Assembly: GCA_003818675.1 (NCBI GenBank)
Contig: RPPD01000118.1
Coordinates: 1 to 6,967 of the forward strand
DNA: 6,967 bases
From: Spirochaetaceae bacterium
GTDB lineage: Bacteria > Spirochaetota > Spirochaetia > SZUA-6 > RPPD01
Direction of reading: 5' to 3'
The position numbers and the translations under genes were made by a program. Positions 5,450 through 6,967 of this stretch are shown here, piece by piece. Numbering within the stretch: the first letter of the stretch is position 1; the number at the start of each line of letters is the position of its first letter. The notes beneath the pieces are model-generated. The model saw only the letters and a list, made by a program, of their open reading frames with translations. It made no database searches and was not told the DNA's origin.

Positions 5450-6952
5450 TTATTTGCCCCTCACCATGCTGGAAATAAAACCGGCGAGCGCGAACACGCT
5501 CATGAACTCCAGACGGCCCGCCCACATTGAAAAGACATAATAAATTTTCATAACTTCGGGCATGGATGGAGTTGTCACCCCGCAGGAGAGGCCGGTGTTC
5601 GAACCCGCCGAGACCGATTCAAACAAAGCCTGGATGAAATCATAACCGAAGCAGACACCGATCAAGGCGCCGATAACGTAGATGAATATATACGAGAGGA
5701 CAATGAGCATTGCCGACCGGACAACGGATTCAGTGAGGACGCGGCTAGTAATGTGGTGCCATTTGACCACCACTCGGGCACTTTCCGGGTAAATCATCCG
5801 GCGCACTTCCTGGATGAGCGACTTGGCGATGATGCCCACACGGATTCCCTTGAATCCGCCGCCGGTGGAACATGCGCTCGCGCCGATGGCCATCGCCATG
5901 GTGATGCCCAGCATGGCGAGCGGCCCCCACTGCCTGACAAATGTGCGCGAATAAATCGTGGAAAGCCCGGTCGTGGTGTGCGCGCTCGCCACCTGATAGA
6001 ACATCTTGCGGAACTGGGCGATTACATCCGGATACACCCCAAGCTGCATGAGCCCGAATGTTACGATGAGTATGCACACCGTTACCGTTATGAAAAATGA
6101 CCGTATCTCGATATTCTTTCGTATCTCCGAGCGTTTCCCGGTCCAGATTGCCCAATGCAGGGCAAAATTGAAAGAACCGGCGATAAAGATCACCGTGCAG
6201 ATGATCTCGTACGCAAGCGAATGATAATACACGGCATTGTACGATTGCGGGGCGAATCCGCCGGTGGACCATGATCCCATGAACACCCACAGGGCATGAA
6301 GAAATCCCCTCACCGGACCCTGGCCCAGGATCATGCCCATGATCCAGAGCGCGGACGTGCCCACAAGGCAATAGGTGAGGGATACAGTCCAGATGGCTCG
6401 CGCTGTCTGCACAACGTTCGGGAGCAGCCGCTCGTCCTTTCCTTCCCCGACATACATCTTGTACGCTCCCGTGGTACCGCGGAACAGAAAGGTGAGGGCG
6501 ATGACGATGATACCCTGGCCTCCGGCAAAGGTGAGGACGTGGCGCCACATGTTGAGGCTGTAACTCACATGGTCAAGATCCTGGATCAGATACAGCCCCG
6601 TGGTCGTATAACCGCTCATGATGTCGAACATGGCGTCGAGATAGGAACCGAAATGGCCGGACAGCCAGTGCGGGATTGCGCCCAATACGGTCGCGACCAG
6701 CCAGGAGAAGCTCGCCACCACGAGGCCGTGCGACCAGCCGAGATCCCGCTTTGTCGCGCACAACAGGTCCATGGACAGGCCGAAAAGGAAACAGACGCCG
6801 ATGCCAATGAGAAAATCCATGGCCGCGTTCCATTCGACAAAGGCGACTGCGGTTGCCATCGGGATCAGCATGAGCAACCCGATGCCCTTGATGATCTTTC
6901 CGGTATACAGGCCGATTATTTTTAAGTCTTCCAGACCAGGTCGCAAAATCAT
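5450..6952 (-). CDS. trkH: TrkH/KtrB-type potassium uptake membrane subunit
   Basis: The 500-residue polytopic protein has the length and fourfold M1-P-M2 layout of TrkH. The four pore-loop filter sequences are visible: TTTGL (116-120), STGGF (229-233), TTTGL (326-330) and SNTGL (451-455), each with its key glycine, as expected for potassium selectivity. The loop ACSTGGGFKGIRVG (360-373) matches the conserved small-residue and Lys/Arg region after the third pore helix. MWAGRLEFMSVF near the C-terminus (476-487) is the usual TrkH ending. TrkH conducts potassium across the inner membrane and normally works with the cytoplasmic NAD/ATP-binding ring protein TrkA, which is not in the window. The start at 6952 has AGGA five bases upstream, and little room remains for another. 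A TAG at 6960-6962 just upstream could end a preceding gene, possibly trkA, but this cannot be confirmed. The OB-fold-like gene follows after one base. All filter motifs are intact, so it appears functional. Confidence 0.95.
   Translation of the reverse strand: MILRPGLEDLKIIGLYTGKIIKGIGLLMLIPMATAVAFVEWNAAMDFLIGIGVCFLFGLSMDLLCATKRDLGWSHGLVVASFSWLVATVLGAIPHWLSGHFGSYLDAMFDIMSGYTTTGLYLIQDLDHVSYSLNMWRHVLTFAGGQGIIVIALTFLFRGTTGAYKMYVGEGKDERLLPNVVQTARAIWTVSLTYCLVGTSALWIMGMILGQGPVRGFLHALWVFMGSWSTGGFAPQSYNAVYYHSLAYEIICTVIFIAGSFNFALHWAIWTGKRSEIRKNIEIRSFFITVTVCILIVTFGLMQLGVYPDVIAQFRKMFYQVASAHTTTGLSTIYSRTFVRQWGPLAMLGITMAMAIGASACSTGGGFKGIRVGIIAKSLIQEVRRMIYPESARVVVKWHHITSRVLTESVVRSAMLIVLSYIFIYVIGALIGVCFGYDFIQALFESVSAGSNTGLSCGVTTPSMPEVMKIYYVFSMWAGRLEFMSVFALAGFISSMVRGK
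5457..5462 (-). promoter_or_regulatory. Ribosome binding site of the OB-fold-like gene
   Basis: GAGGGG on the minus strand lies within the last codons of trkH, eight bases before the ATG at 5448. It supports that start rather than the in-frame ATG at 5436 and indicates that the gene is translated from the trkH transcript. Confidence 0.55.
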
Positions 6953-6967
6953 ATGAGTCCTAAAATC

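Noticed and set aside
5745..6925. Long frames within trkH (minus 5745-6548 and plus 6296-6925)
   Set aside because: Both are out of frame with trkH, His/Arg-rich or charged, and overlap all four potassium filter motifs of the real gene.
6960..6967. End of a trkA gene upstream of trkH
   Set aside because: Only a TAG and a few bases are visible; the reading frame cannot be established.

Overview
This is a bacterial chromosomal window holding six protein genes and no recognisable RNA genes, mobile elements or CRISPR. The host cannot be named from the sequence. Shine-Dalgarno sites, tight ATGA-type overlaps, an ECF sigma/FecR-type anti-sigma pair and a Kdp/Trk potassium set all indicate a bacterium, but the phylum is unresolved.

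Left part (1 to about 1,860, minus strand, relatively AT-rich, about 40-45 % GC in the lines counted). An ECF sigma factor is followed, with a 4-base ATGA overlap, by a membrane-anchored FecR-domain protein that runs off the left edge. The second gene is an open frame to base 1 and was recovered by reading the reverse complement. The pair looks like a two-gene sigma/anti-sigma operon. Its upstream region contains two perfect 8-bp-arm palindromes.

Middle part (1,968 to 4,780, plus strand, mostly about 55-70 % GC). A KdpD-like sensor histidine kinase lacks the classical N-terminal KdpD (Walker ATP-binding) domain and starts directly with the universal-stress-protein-like domain. It is followed, with stop/start overlap, by a KdpE-like OmpR-family response regulator. 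The GC shift from the AT-rich left part happens inside the kinase gene, near base 2,150-2,165, at the start of its first recognisable domain.

Right part (4,804 to 6,952, minus strand, GC-rich). A TrkH-type potassium uptake membrane subunit is followed after one base by an unusual protein with a membrane segment at each end and a predicted extracytoplasmic OB-fold-like domain. The two are almost certainly co-translated. A TAG just upstream of trkH may be the end of a preceding gene (trkA would be the natural guess), but only a few bases are visible.

Taken together, the middle and right parts look like a potassium-homeostasis locus: a Kdp-type two-component system placed tail-to-tail with a Trk transporter operon, with no kdpFABC in view. 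The inference is that this shortened KdpDE pair may sense potassium or c-di-AMP and control Trk. The most interesting points are the rebuilt KdpD N-terminus, the Trk-associated OB-fold protein with its His/Cys motif, and the palindromes in front of the sigma gene.
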